From assembly GCA_031282465.1 (NCBI GenBank), contig JAITDR010000276.1:1-14072 (forward strand): 14,072 nt of DNA, in the 5' to 3' direction. Shown here one piece after another: positions 1 through 7,661 of this stretch (the first letter of the stretch is position 1; every line of letters begins with the position of its first letter). Under the pieces are notes generated by a model. It was not told the origin of the DNA and did not search any database. It saw only the letters and a list, made by a program, of their open reading frames with translations. The translations under genes were made by a program, and so were the position numbers. The stretch comes from Desulfovibrio sp. (GTDB lineage Bacteria > Desulfobacterota > Desulfovibrionia > Desulfovibrionales > Desulfovibrionaceae).

Positions 1-2202
1 CTTACGGAGGAAGCTTCATCAGTGCGGGAAGATGTTCCCGAATACCGTGTCGCGTCCGCACCGGCCCGCCCCTGTGAAGAAGAGCGTGACGCTTACCGGG
101 AACAGGGACACGCCCCGGCTATGCCGGAACTCCCTTCGATGTCGGTGAACAGCGCACTTGAGGATGATGAGGATATCCCCCCCTGGGTACATGATTTTGA
201 AAACGGCAGGATCGGCCTGCCGCCGTTCGGTTCGATTCCGGCAGGCCGCACGTCCGTATTCGAAAGGCGGGATCATGACGAGACGCGCGATTCCCGGCCT
301 GATCCGGCAGACGGCGCTCCCGCAACGGAAAGTCCCGGAGAGCTTGTCTTGCCGAGCAGCGAAGCGACGGAACCTGCAAGTATCACTTTCGATTTTCCCG
401 ACCGTGTCCGCACAGCGGAAGATGCTCCGAACCCCGCTCCGAGCGACGGCATTTCCGCAGCGGAAAGTCCTTGGGAGAGTGAGGAACCGAGCGACGACAG
501 GGCGGTATCTTCAAGTTTCACTTTCGATTTCCCCGATCTTGCTCACCGTGAGGATGATTTCCCGGTCCGCACCCCGGTCGACGGCGTTTCCGTACTCGAG
601 AGGGAGGACGAGCCGGTATCCGCTTGGCTCACGCGCGGGAGGATAGATACCCCGCCCGCGGCAACGATCGGGTCGGGCGCGGGTCAAGCGTTGCCGTCGG
701 TGTTGCCGACCCTGCCGGCAAAGCACGCACCGACAGGCGCGGCGTTGTCCCGCCCGGACCTTCGCGGTCCGGAAATCCCGCTGCCCCCGCTGGATATTCT
801 GGAAGCAGCCGTTTCGCCGTCCTGCGGCATTCAACGCGACATGCTTGAGCAGAAAGGCAGAAACCTGATGAATTGCCTGCACGATTTCGGCATTCAAGGC
901 GAGCTTGCCGCCATCGCGCCGGGGCCGGTCGTGACCATGTTTGAAATAAAGCCCGCTCCGGGTGTTCGGGTAGCACGCATCGCCGGCTTGAGCGACGACC
1001 TCGCCCTGGCCTTGAAGGCCCCGGCTGTGCGCATTCAAGCCCCCGTACCGGGCACGGACTCCGTGGGTATAGAAATACCCAATGCGGTGCGTGAAACCGT
1101 CTGTCTCAAAGAACTGCTGAGTTCCACGGTCTTCAGGCAGTCTTCCTCCCTGTTGACTCTGGCGCTCGGCAAGGACACAGCCGGCACTCCCGTAACGGCC
1201 GACCTGGCCTCCATGCCGCATCTTCTGGTGGCGGGAGCCACAGGCGCGGGCAAGAGCGTCGGCATCAATTCCATTATTCTGTCCATCCTGTACAAAGCTC
1301 GGCCGGATCAGGTCAAACTGTTGCTTGTGGACCCCAAACGGGTGGAAATGTCGATATACGCCGATCTTCCTCACCTTGTACATCCCGTCGTGACCGAGAT
1401 GCCGTTGGCAAAAAGCGCCCTGGAGTGGGCTGTCTCGGAAATGGAACGCCGTTATGACGCCATTGCGGGGGCGGGAGTGCGCAATATAACCGATTACAAC
1501 GCCAGGATAGCCTCTTGGGGAGAAAATCCGCCGCCCGGCATGGAAGAGGTAACGCCCATTCCTTTTCTTGTCCTGATCATCGATGAACTGGCCGACCTCA
1601 TGCTTGTGGCCTCCAAAGAGGTAGAAACCAGCATCGTCCGTCTTGCCCAACTGGCGCGAGCGGCGGGAATTCATCTGATTCTGGCCACGCAGCGCCCGAG
1701 CGTGGACGTGGTCACGGGCCTGATCAAGGCTAATTTTCCCTGCCGCATGGCCTTTCAGGTGACTTCCAAGCATGATTCACGCACCATACTGGATACGGTA
1801 GGCGCGGAACACCTTCTGGGCAAAGGCGATATGCTCTTCAAACCTGCCGGGGGCAAATTTCGGCGTCTGCACGGCGCATTCGTCAGCGACCGCAATGTCA
1901 ATGCCGTCGTGGACTATTGGAAAACCCGGCAACGCCCGGACTACTTGATAGATTTTGCCGATTGGGGGCAAGAGGGTTCCGGCCCGGCCTCCGCAGGGGG
2001 CGGCATCACGGACCTCAACGCCGAACCTTTGTATAATGAAGCCGTCGAATTCGTTCGGAGTCAGGGCAAAGCGTCAATTTCACTCATACAGCGCAAATTC
2101 CGCATCGGCTTCAACAAGGCGGCTCGCTATGTGGAGCAGATGGAAGCGGACGGCATCATCGGTCCTGCCGACGGCAGCAAGCCCAGGCCGGTCATCAAAT
2201 AG
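1..2202 (+). CDS. ftsK: DNA translocase FtsK/SpoIIIE, 5'-truncated
   Basis: ATP-driven double-stranded DNA pump that clears chromosome termini through the division septum. The frame is open from base 1, so the gene very probably begins upstream; the N-terminal membrane domain typical of FtsK is not in the window. Counting from the GTG at 22, residues 1-250 are a Pro/Glu/Asp/Ser-rich linker, the alpha domain begins near 254, Walker A (GATGAGKS) is at 405-412, Walker B (LIIDE) ends at Asp521-Glu522, and the DNA-reading winged-helix gamma domain fills about 665-726. The motor and gamma domains look intact. The linker carries 45-residue degenerate repeats. A GGAGG at 6-10 lies 11 nt before the GTG at 22, so an internal or true start there cannot be excluded, though the acidic linker-like sequence after it argues for truncation. 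lolA follows 10 nt after the TAG stop. Confidence 0.95.
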   Translation, partial: LTEEASSVREDVPEYRVASAPARPCEEERDAYREQGHAPAMPELPSMSVNSALEDDEDIPPWVHDFENGRIGLPPFGSIPAGRTSVFERRDHDETRDSRPDPADGAPATESPGELVLPSSEATEPASITFDFPDRVRTAEDAPNPAPSDGISAAESPWESEEPSDDRAVSSSFTFDFPDLAHREDDFPVRTPVDGVSVLEREDEPVSAWLTRGRIDTPPAATIGSGAGQALPSVLPTLPAKHAPTGAALSRPDLRGPEIPLPPLDILEAAVSPSCGIQRDMLEQKGRNLMNCLHDFGIQGELAAIAPGPVVTMFEIKPAPGVRVARIAGLSDDLALALKAPAVRIQAPVPGTDSVGIEIPNAVRETVCLKELLSSTVFRQSSSLLTLALGKDTAGTPVTADLASMPHLLVAGATGAGKSVGINSIILSILYKARPDQVKLLLVDPKRVEMSIYADLPHLVHPVVTEMPLAKSALEWAVSEMERRYDAIAGAGVRNITDYNARIASWGENPPPGMEEVTPIPFLVLIIDELADLMLVASKEVETSIVRLAQLARAAGIHLILATQRPSVDVVTGLIKANFPCRMAFQVTSKHDSRTILDTVGAEHLLGKGDMLFKPAGGKFRRLHGAFVSDRNVNAVVDYWKTRQRPDYLIDFADWGQEGSGPASAGGGITDLNAEPLYNEAVEFVRSQGKASISLIQRKFRIGFNKAARYVEQMEADGIIGPADGSKPRPVIK
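272..615 (+). repeat. degenerate 135-nt (45-residue) tandem repeat in the ftsK linker
   Basis: Three diverged units with a fixed 135-nt step. GACGGC plus following bases recurs at 310, 445 and 580; GCAACGGAAAGTCC at 322 matches GCAGCGGAAAGTCC at 457; AGTATCACTTTCGATTT at 379 matches AGTTTCACTTTCGATTT at 514. In protein the recurring blocks are DG.sA.ESP and S(I/F)TFDFPD. The last unit is partial. Outer limits are approximate. The repeat lies wholly in the predicted disordered linker between the membrane and motor domains. Confidence 0.8.
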
Positions 2203-2212
2203 GGCCGCTGCA

Positions 2213-2884
2213 ATGAAGGTCGTCTCCTGTGCAGTAGTCCTGTTGTTGTTGTCGGGCGGAATCGCTGTTGCCGCATCGCGGACGGCGGAGCGCCTGCAAC
2301 AGCGCTATGCGGCTGTCGACAGTATGCGTGCGGAATTTACCCAGACCCTGCTGCACAAAGAAAGCGGCGCGCGTGAGCGGCGCAACGGAGTGTTGAGTTT
2401 TAAGAAACCCATGCTCATGCGTTGGGAAAACCGGCAACCCGCGCCGGAACTGTTGCTGGTCGGCAAAGACGCCGTATGGAACGTATTCCCTGAGGAAAAA
2501 ACTGCTTACAAATATTCGCTCGACGCCGCGGGCGGGGCTTCGGACCTTGTGCGCATCATTACCGGCCGGGCGCAGTTGAACCGGGATTTCGACCTTGAAG
2601 AGGAAGGCAGGGAAGGAGACTCGGCAACGCTCAGGCTGTACCCCAAGAAAGCGTCGCAAGCGGTGGTCGAGGTGCTGCTCTGGGTGGACCTTAAAACCTT
2701 TCTGATCAGCAAACTGCGGGTGTACGACTTTTACGGCAATGAAAACGAGATGGCCTTTTCCCGCCAGGAACCCGGTGCGAAACTTCAGGATTCAGTCTTT
2801 ACCTATACGCCGCCGAAGTCGTTTACAGTGGAAGATCACAGCAGCGATCCCGCCGCCGTGCCGCAAAAGCCTTTGTTCCAATAA
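2213..2884 (+). CDS. lolA: Outer-membrane lipoprotein carrier protein LolA
   Basis: Periplasmic chaperone that takes lipoproteins released by LolCDE across the periplasm to the outer membrane. The 223-residue product begins with a Sec signal peptide (Lys2, hydrophobic core LLLLSGGIAV, likely cleavage after about residue 19-20 at AVAA-S). The mature part has the family's pattern: an early amphipathic helix with F-T-Q-T (AEFTQTLLHKES), G-x-L-x-F-K-K-P, M-R-W-E, then beta strands ending in F-x-Y-x-x-P. Length is close to the usual ~200 residues. The frame runs open upstream into ftsK, but the ATG at 2213 is the first start that gives a signal peptide; the Shine-Dalgarno is weak (AGGG, about 9 nt before). 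It sits 10 nt after ftsK on the same strand, so co-transcription is likely. Lol system components other than LolA are not in the window. Confidence 0.88.
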   Translation: MKVVSCAVVLLLLSGGIAVAASRTAERLQQRYAAVDSMRAEFTQTLLHKESGARERRNGVLSFKKPMLMRWENRQPAPELLLVGKDAVWNVFPEEKTAYKYSLDAAGGASDLVRIITGRAQLNRDFDLEEEGREGDSATLRLYPKKASQAVVEVLLWVDLKTFLISKLRVYDFYGNENEMAFSRQEPGAKLQDSVFTYTPPKSFTVEDHSSDPAAVPQKPLFQ

Positions 2885-2904
2885 TTCGGATTTCAAAACC
2901 GAAT
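2884..2904. terminator. small hairpin between convergent lolA and lipoprotein genes
   Basis: ATTCGG (2884-2889) pairs with CCGAAT (2899-2904), a 6-bp stem with a 9-nt loop in the 42-nt gap between the two convergent stops. No clean T-run follows on either strand (the + side has ACAAGATTTTC). It could be a weak bidirectional terminator; the evidence is only the stem and its position. Confidence 0.25.
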
Positions 2905-2926
2905 ACAAGATTTTCTCCGGTACACC

Positions 2927-3463
2927 TCACTGCAACCCTTCGGGGGAAACAATCAGCAGGCGGTCGGTCATCACCGCATGCGGCAGGCGATTCAAGGTAC
3001 TCATGGCAATCATGCGCCAGCGGTACGCCGCGGCCGGCCTCGGACAATAGGAAAACCCTATTTCACCGCTTGTGCTGTTGAAACCGGCATCCACAGGCGA
3101 GAGTTCGGCTGCCTCATCCGCGACAAAAGGGCAGCCCGGACAATCCGCCGTGCTGTTGAGACCTTCCAGTTCCAGGCGTATGCCGCCGAAGTTCTGAAAG
3201 GCACCGCCGAGTTTGCCGGTAAAGGACGCGCACCTGCCGGCAGGGGCGGCACCGCTCTCCAGCCAGGTGAAAGAAAGGTCGCCGTCTGCGGCCTGCGGGT
3301 AGCCGGTTTTGCCGCAGGCGGAAAACAACAGGGCAAGGACAAAACATACAGGCGCAAGAAGGGCATACGCGAGCCGCAGGGACGCCTTAACCGTTCCCAC
3401 AGCGGCAGCCGGCACACTTGAAGGTCGTTCAGCCTTGATTCGTATCATCGTAATGTTCCTCAT
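2927..3463 (-). CDS. Small cysteine-containing lipoprotein of unknown function
   Basis: I do not recognise a named family. The 178-residue product has a basic N-terminus, a hydrophobic segment at about 31-49 and a lipobox-like LFSAC, placing the lipidated Cys at 50 (Phe at -3 is unusual but tolerated). The mature part begins GKTGYPQ and holds four more cysteines: Cys78, a C-P-G-C pair at 108/111, and Cys140. That pattern is compatible with disulfides or metal binding in the periplasm. The ATG at 3463 is preceded by GGAGG 8 nt upstream and overlaps the mutS 3' end by 35 nt; a second Met at 3448 (AGGA upstream) is an alternative. The overlap suggests translation coupled to mutS. An antisense frame of similar size exists but lacks these features. 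Confidence 0.72.
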   Translation of the reverse strand: MRNITMIRIKAERPSSVPAAAVGTVKASLRLAYALLAPVCFVLALLFSACGKTGYPQAADGDLSFTWLESGAAPAGRCASFTGKLGGAFQNFGGIRLELEGLNSTADCPGCPFVADEAAELSPVDAGFNSTSGEIGFSYCPRPAAAYRWRMIAMSTLNRLPHAVMTDRLLIVSPEGLQ

Positions 3464-6194
3464 CCGCCGTTCCTCCCCATAATTCTTTCCATTCGTTGAG
3501 CAATGCCAGAGCCTGCATGGGCGTCAGGCTGTCCGTGTCAAGATCGCCGAGCAGGGTGACAACCGGATGTTTGATTTTGACCGGTTCGGCAAAAGACGAC
3601 GGCGGGTTCGCCCGCCGGCGCGGGGCCGTTCCTTCCAGGCCGGGCAGCAGTTGCGGGGTGGCCCGTGCGCCGCTTTTGCCGCCGGAGGATTCCAAGCTTT
3701 CCAGTATCGCGCGCGCCCTCTGTACTACAGGGAGCGGGACTCCCGCCAGCTTTGCCACTTCTATGCCGTAGCTGCGGTCCGCAGGACCGGGCACAAGCCG
3801 GCGCAGGAAAATAATCTCCCCCCCGTATTCCTGTACGGCGATGTTCATGTTCTGTACGCCGGGGATGCGTCCCTCAAGGGCGGTAAGTTCGTGGTAATGC
3901 GTGGCGAACAGTGTGCGTACGCCTCCTTCCTTGCGTCCGGCCAGATTTTCGACAACGGCCCAGGCCAGGGAAAGCCCATCGAAGGTGCTGGTGCCGCGTC
4001 CTATCTCATCCAGAATAACCAAGCTCTTGGGTCCGGCCTGACGCAGTATCCTGGCCGTTTCCATCATTTCCACCATAAAGGTGCTCTGACCGGCGGGCAG
4101 GTTGTCCGAAGCCCCGACCCGTGAGAAGATACGGTCGCTTATGCCTATCCCGGCTTTAGCCGCGGGCACATAGCAGCCCATCTGCGCCAGGACGGCAATA
4201 ACCGCCGTCTGACGCAGCACGGTGGACTTGCCGGCCATATTCGGCCCGGTGATGATGAGCATGCGCCGTTGCTCGTCCATGTGCAGGTCGTTGGCGATAA
4301 AACCTGCCGGTCCGCAGGCGGCCTCGACGACGGGGTGCCTGCCCTGTTTTATGACGATATCCGTCCCGCTGTGCAATTCCGGGCGCGTCCAGTTGCGTTT
4401 GTGCGCGCACTCGGCCGCGCTCTGCCAAAAGTCGAGGGCGGCTGCGGCTTCCGCTGCGAAAAGAATACGCGGGTGCATCTCCGCCACTTGTCGGCGCAAT
4501 TCCTGAAACAGCGCGTACTCCAGTTTTTTCCCCCGCTCGTCGGCGCCGGTGATTTTTTCTTCCAATTCCTTGAGTTCCGGGCTGACATAGCGTTCAGCAT
4601 TGGCAACCGTTTGCCGGCGCGTGAAATGCGCCGGTATGGTCTTCCCGTCGGCTTTGCCCAGTTCAAAATAATACCCGAACACACGGTTGAAGCCCAGTTT
4701 GAGCTTGGGCAAGGCATTCGCGGCCTGCTCCCTGCTTAAAAGAGCCTTGAGCATGTTTTCGCCGTGATTCAGAAGTTCCAGTATTTCATCAAGTTCCGCA
4801 TTGAACCCGGCATTGAAAATGCCCCCTTCAGTCAGGGTAAGGGGAGTCGGGTCGCGTAGGGCGCTTTGAAGTTTCGCGGCAAGGTCGTCAAGACTGTCCC
4901 AGTTGCGGTACAGTTCCGCCAACCGTGAGGGTAGAGCACGCATGTCCGCGCGTTCCTTCCCAGGAGGGGGCGTTTCCAGGGCACGGCGTACCGCGGCGAG
5001 CCCGGCGAGACTTTTGCCGAGGGCGGTCATGTCTCTGGGGCTCGCTCTTCCCAGGATAACCCGCGTACTCAAGCGCTCCAGGTCGTAAACGGACTCCAGC
5101 GCGGCCCGCAGGGCCATGCGTGTATGCCCGCGCTCGAAGAAAAATTCGACAGCGTCCGCACTCTGTTTGATGCGTTCGGCATCCCGCCAGGGTCGGCGCA
5201 GGCGTTCTTCCAGCAGCCTGCCGCCCATGGGCGTGAGCGTTTCATCCAGCACACGGAGCAGGGTGCCCGGCCCCTTTTTGCCGTCCAGTTTGCGGAATAT
5301 TTCCAGATTTCGCTCGGTTACCTCGTCGATGATCAAATGTTTCCCCAAATTGACGGGCACGAAAGCTTTGAGGTGGGGAAATTCCTGTTTTTGGGTGCGC
5401 ATAATATAGGACAACAAGGCTCCGCAGGCGCGCGCCAGTTCTACTTTGCCGTTCAGGCCGACAGCACCGAGGTCTTTGATGCCTTGCGCCTCAAAAATAC
5501 GTTTTTCCGCGCTGTTCAGATCAAAATACGCGCGCATCGGCACCCTGACCGGGACAATCTCTGCCGGCAGGGACTTGACGGGAACATCGGACTTTTCGTC
5601 AGGGAGATCGGGAAGCAGCAGTTCCCGCGGCTGCATTTTCAGCACCCACTGCATAAGTTCGTCACGGCTTTTACTGTACAAGCCGGACCATTCACCCGTC
5701 GAATAATCCAGCCAGGCAAAGCCGCCTGCGGATTTGTCCGCGTCCCGGTACAGCGCGCCCAGATAATTGTGCCCTTTTGCCTCCAGACCCGCTTCGTCGA
5801 TGATCGTGCCCGGGGTGAGAATTCTGGACACGGTCCGCTCAACCAGCCCCTTGGAGCTTTTGGGGTCGCCGGCCTGATCACATATTGCGACGTTGAAGCC
5901 CTGCTCTATGAGCTTGCGCGCATAGGAGAGGTAAGCATGATGGGGAACACCGCACATGGGTACGGGAAATTCGGCATTGGGGTTGCGGCTGGTAAGAGTT
6001 ATCTGCAAGGCCTTGGCTGCAACCACGGCATCGTCGAAAAACAGTTCATAAAAATCACCCATACGGTAAAAGAGCAGGGCATTCTCGCAGTGACGCTTTA
6101 TCTCCAGATATTGCGCGAACATGGGCGTCAGCCGTTCTGCCGGGATTTCCGGAGCCGGGTGAAGAGGAGGGGAAAACTGCGTAGATTCCATCAT
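3429..6194 (-). CDS. mutS: DNA mismatch repair protein MutS
   Basis: Recognises base mismatches and small loops and, with ATP, recruits MutL. From the ATG at 6194 the protein is 921 residues, slightly above the usual 850-900. The mismatch-reading motif FYRMGDFYELF puts the wedge Phe at 48 and its Glu at 50. The core and clamp domains follow, then the ABC-type ATPase: Walker A GPNMAGKST at 650-658, Walker B LVILDE with Asp729-Glu730, the signature GRGTSTFDG just after, and the FATHYHEL switch. The frame is open to an ATG at 6251 (940 residues), but homology starts only near residue 22 of the shorter form; neither start has a good Shine-Dalgarno. A CATAAT -10-like element lies near 6290 without a convincing -35. 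The gene is insulated upstream by the terminator after lapA and overlaps the lipoprotein gene downstream. MutL is not in the window. Confidence 0.96.
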   Translation of the reverse strand: MMESTQFSPPLHPAPEIPAERLTPMFAQYLEIKRHCENALLFYRMGDFYELFFDDAVVAAKALQITLTSRNPNAEFPVPMCGVPHHAYLSYARKLIEQGFNVAICDQAGDPKSSKGLVERTVSRILTPGTIIDEAGLEAKGHNYLGALYRDADKSAGGFAWLDYSTGEWSGLYSKSRDELMQWVLKMQPRELLLPDLPDEKSDVPVKSLPAEIVPVRVPMRAYFDLNSAEKRIFEAQGIKDLGAVGLNGKVELARACGALLSYIMRTQKQEFPHLKAFVPVNLGKHLIIDEVTERNLEIFRKLDGKKGPGTLLRVLDETLTPMGGRLLEERLRRPWRDAERIKQSADAVEFFFERGHTRMALRAALESVYDLERLSTRVILGRASPRDMTALGKSLAGLAAVRRALETPPPGKERADMRALPSRLAELYRNWDSLDDLAAKLQSALRDPTPLTLTEGGIFNAGFNAELDEILELLNHGENMLKALLSREQAANALPKLKLGFNRVFGYYFELGKADGKTIPAHFTRRQTVANAERYVSPELKELEEKITGADERGKKLEYALFQELRRQVAEMHPRILFAAEAAAALDFWQSAAECAHKRNWTRPELHSGTDIVIKQGRHPVVEAACGPAGFIANDLHMDEQRRMLIITGPNMAGKSTVLRQTAVIAVLAQMGCYVPAAKAGIGISDRIFSRVGASDNLPAGQSTFMVEMMETARILRQAGPKSLVILDEIGRGTSTFDGLSLAWAVVENLAGRKEGGVRTLFATHYHELTALEGRIPGVQNMNIAVQEYGGEIIFLRRLVPGPADRSYGIEVAKLAGVPLPVVQRARAILESLESSGGKSGARATPQLLPGLEGTAPRRRANPPSSFAEPVKIKHPVVTLLGDLDTDSLTPMQALALLNEWKELWGGTADEEHYDDTNQG

Positions 6195-6318
6195 AACAGG
6201 ATGTTCCCGGGCAGGAGAAGAGCGTAGGGCTGCGCGGCTTCCCTCATACAACGTAAAACACTGCCCGCGCCCGGCGTCGAGCCGGACGGATTATGTCGCG
6301 CCGTGAGCGGGTTTCCGG

Positions 6319-6348
6319 AAAAAACATGCCCGGACAGATGCCCGGGCA
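6319..6348 (-). terminator. rho-independent terminator downstream of lapA
   Basis: On the minus strand TGCCCGG (6348-6342) pairs with CCGGGCA (6333-6327), a perfect 7-bp GC-rich stem with an 8-nt loop. TG and six T's (6324-6319) follow. It lies about 110 nt past the lapA stop and well before mutS, so it would end the HIT-lapA transcript. Confidence 0.6.
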
Positions 6349-6419
6349 GACCCACATCGCGCCGGGGCATGAGCGTAGGTTTTCTACGCCGTTGAGTGCC
6401 GACGCGGGCGCAGATCGGT

Positions 6420-6455
6420 AAAAAAACGGACGGCACCGAGAGTCGGAAGAGGTGC
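6420..6455 (-). terminator. possible second, weaker terminator right after lapA
   Basis: On the minus strand GCACC (6455-6451) pairs with GGTGC (6437-6433) around a 13-nt loop. Seven T's (6426-6420) begin a few nt after the stem. It starts 3 nt after the lapA stop codon. The stem is short, so confidence is low. Confidence 0.35.
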
Positions 6456-6457
6456 TT

Positions 6458-6826
6458 TCAGGCGCTGCCGGCTGTTTCCGAGGCTTCGCCGACTGCAGGA
6501 ACGGCTTTGACTTCCTTGGCCAATTCGGCGCGCAGGCGATTGACTTCCTTTTCCAGCGTGCGGACCGCGCGTTTGCTGCCCATGAGCGTACAGCCCAGGC
6601 GCAGGCGGTCGATAAAGAGCATGAGAACGGCAAAAAGCATGCCCAGACCGAAAGCGGCAAGCACCACAAAGTAGAACGGAATCGCCTGACCCTGCCAACT
6701 CAGGCCCTTATAGTACAGGTCGAATTTCAGTTGCAGATCTGTTCCGAGGGCCGCGCTGTTCTGCACAAAAAAAATCAGTCCGGTGACGAAAATAACCAGC
6801 AGCAACAAAACTTTGATAAAGCGCAT
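6458..6826 (-). CDS. LapA-domain (DUF1049) inner-membrane protein
   Basis: Small inner-membrane protein of the LapA/DUF1049 group; in E. coli LapA is linked to lipopolysaccharide assembly, but the role here is inferred only from architecture. The 122 residues hold two membrane segments (about 4-21 and 50-73) separated by a short periplasmic stretch with the F-x-x-Q-N motif typical of the family (FFVQNSAAL). A charged, coiled-coil-prone cytoplasmic tail follows at about 85-108, ending in an Ala/Glu-rich stretch. The ATG at 6826 is chosen because GGGAGG lies 8 nt before it; an upstream ATG at 6853 in the same frame has no such site and adds only polar residues. It is 36 nt downstream of the HIT gene and probably co-transcribed with it. 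Confidence 0.82.
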   Translation of the reverse strand: MRFIKVLLLLVIFVTGLIFFVQNSAALGTDLQLKFDLYYKGLSWQGQAIPFYFVVLAAFGLGMLFAVLMLFIDRLRLGCTLMGSKRAVRTLEKEVNRLRAELAKEVKAVPAVGEASETAGSA

Positions 6827-6862
6827 GTGCTTCCTCCCTTGTGTGCGGCGCATCCGGCGCCG

Positions 6863-7339
6863 TCAGGCAAAATACTTTTTCAGTGCGCAGTATGTGGTGT
6901 GAAGATGCTCGGGTATAACACGCACTTCGTCCATGACCGCCATAAACGACGAATCCCCGTTCCATCTGGGAACCAGGTGAAAATGCAGGTGTTCTCGGAT
7001 GCCGGCGCCCGCCGCTTCACCCAGGTTGAGCCCGATATTGATGCCGTGCGGAGAAAAATGCTCTTCCAGAATTCCCGCGCACCGCTGCAAAAGCGCCATA
7101 GCTTCGCCGGCCTCATCCGCATCCAGGTCGCGAATATGCATCACGTGCCGATAGGGTGCGATCAGCAGGTGCCCGTTGTTGTACGGATACTTGTTCATGA
7201 CGACAAAGTTCCGCATCCCGCGATGGAGTATCAGCCGTTCTTCGTCTTCCTCCTTTTGCTCCGGCAAACAGAATACGCAGGCATCGGCTTTCGGCCCCAA
7301 AATATATTGAATGCGCCACGGGCACCAAAGCTGCTTCAT
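6863..7339 (-). CDS. HIT family nucleotide hydrolase/phosphorylase (Ap4A phosphorylase-like)
   Basis: Histidine-triad protein acting on nucleotide phosphates such as dinucleoside polyphosphates or nucleotidyl adducts; the exact substrate cannot be read from sequence. The 158 residues include the catalytic triad HLHFHLVP with His117, His119 and His121, the PY-x-x-GH-x-x-I-x-P-x-x-H block at about 52-65, and an N-terminal C-V-F-C pair (Cys21/Cys24) of the kind that binds zinc in the Ap4A-phosphorylase-like branch. The N-terminal W-x-P-W-R is also typical of that group. The ATG at 7339 is preferred, with AGGGA about 9 nt upstream; an in-frame TTG at 7345 sits too close to that site. lapA follows after 36 nt. 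Confidence 0.9.
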   Translation of the reverse strand: MKQLWCPWRIQYILGPKADACVFCLPEQKEEDEERLILHRGMRNFVVMNKYPYNNGHLLIAPYRHVMHIRDLDADEAGEAMALLQRCAGILEEHFSPHGINIGLNLGEAAGAGIREHLHFHLVPRWNGDSSFMAVMDEVRVIPEHLHTTYCALKKYFA

Positions 7340-7394
7340 CGGCAATCCCTTTATTTCTCCATACCTATGCCGAGCAGTTCCATCAAAGACGTTG

Positions 7395-7417
7395 AAAAAA
7401 ATCGGAACAACGTGTTC
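7395..7417 (-). terminator. weak terminator-like hairpin after mogA
   Basis: On the minus strand GAACA, loop CGT, TGTTC (7417-7405) is followed by CGA and a seven-T run (7401-7395). The stem is short and AT-rich. It would end transcripts coming from the Moco operon, about 245 nt past the mogA stop. Confidence 0.35.
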
Positions 7418-7523
7418 ACAGCGCCGTCCCCATCAGTATCGACCGCCCGTTCTTCGGCCTCGGCTCCCGACCTGCCTGTCAACCGACATTCCGGTCCGCG
7501 GCCCCTCCGACGCGACCTCGGCC

Positions 7524-7587
7524 CTTGCGTCCTTATGTCGTTGCGACTTTATGCCCTTATGCCTTTTTTATCTTTATCTTTGTGTCC
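7524..7587. repeat. degenerate 8-nt tandem repeat
   Basis: Eight consecutive octamers on the + strand read CTTGCGTC, CTTATGTC, GTTGCGAC, TTTATGCC, CTTATGCC, TTTTTTAT, CTTTATCT, TTGTGTCC. Most fit a loose consensus YTTRYGYC, giving a pyrimidine-rich tract (purine-rich on the other strand). It looks like a decayed short-period repeat in non-coding DNA. Limits are set by eye. Confidence 0.5.
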
Positions 7588-7661
7588 TTGCACGGCTGAA
7601 ACAGCATACGCCGGAAAGGGCGCTATGGCAATACGCAAATGCTGAAATACGGCGGCAAACA

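Larger units (their letters stand above)
7340..7661. other. non-coding stretch between mogA and the HIT gene
   Basis: This 322-nt gap between two minus-strand genes has no credible gene; open frames through it are antisense extensions. It holds a weak terminator-like hairpin (7395-7417), a degenerate 8-nt tandem repeat (7524-7587) and possibly the HIT-gene promoter. On the minus strand TTGATG, 17 nt, then TATGGA lies shortly before the HIT start, but both boxes are poor matches. Confidence 0.6.

Noticed and set aside
511..1773. 420-aa minus-strand frame across ftsK
   Set aside because: Antisense to the conserved FtsK motor; rich in Arg/His/Gly as expected from a high-GC shadow frame, with no recognisable motif.
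5124..6227. 367-aa plus-strand frame across mutS
   Set aside because: Lies wholly within conserved mutS on the opposite strand and has no domain signal.
6452..7645. 397-aa plus-strand frame across lapA and the HIT gene
   Set aside because: Antisense to two genes with clear family motifs and good ribosome-binding sites; composition is that of a shadow frame.
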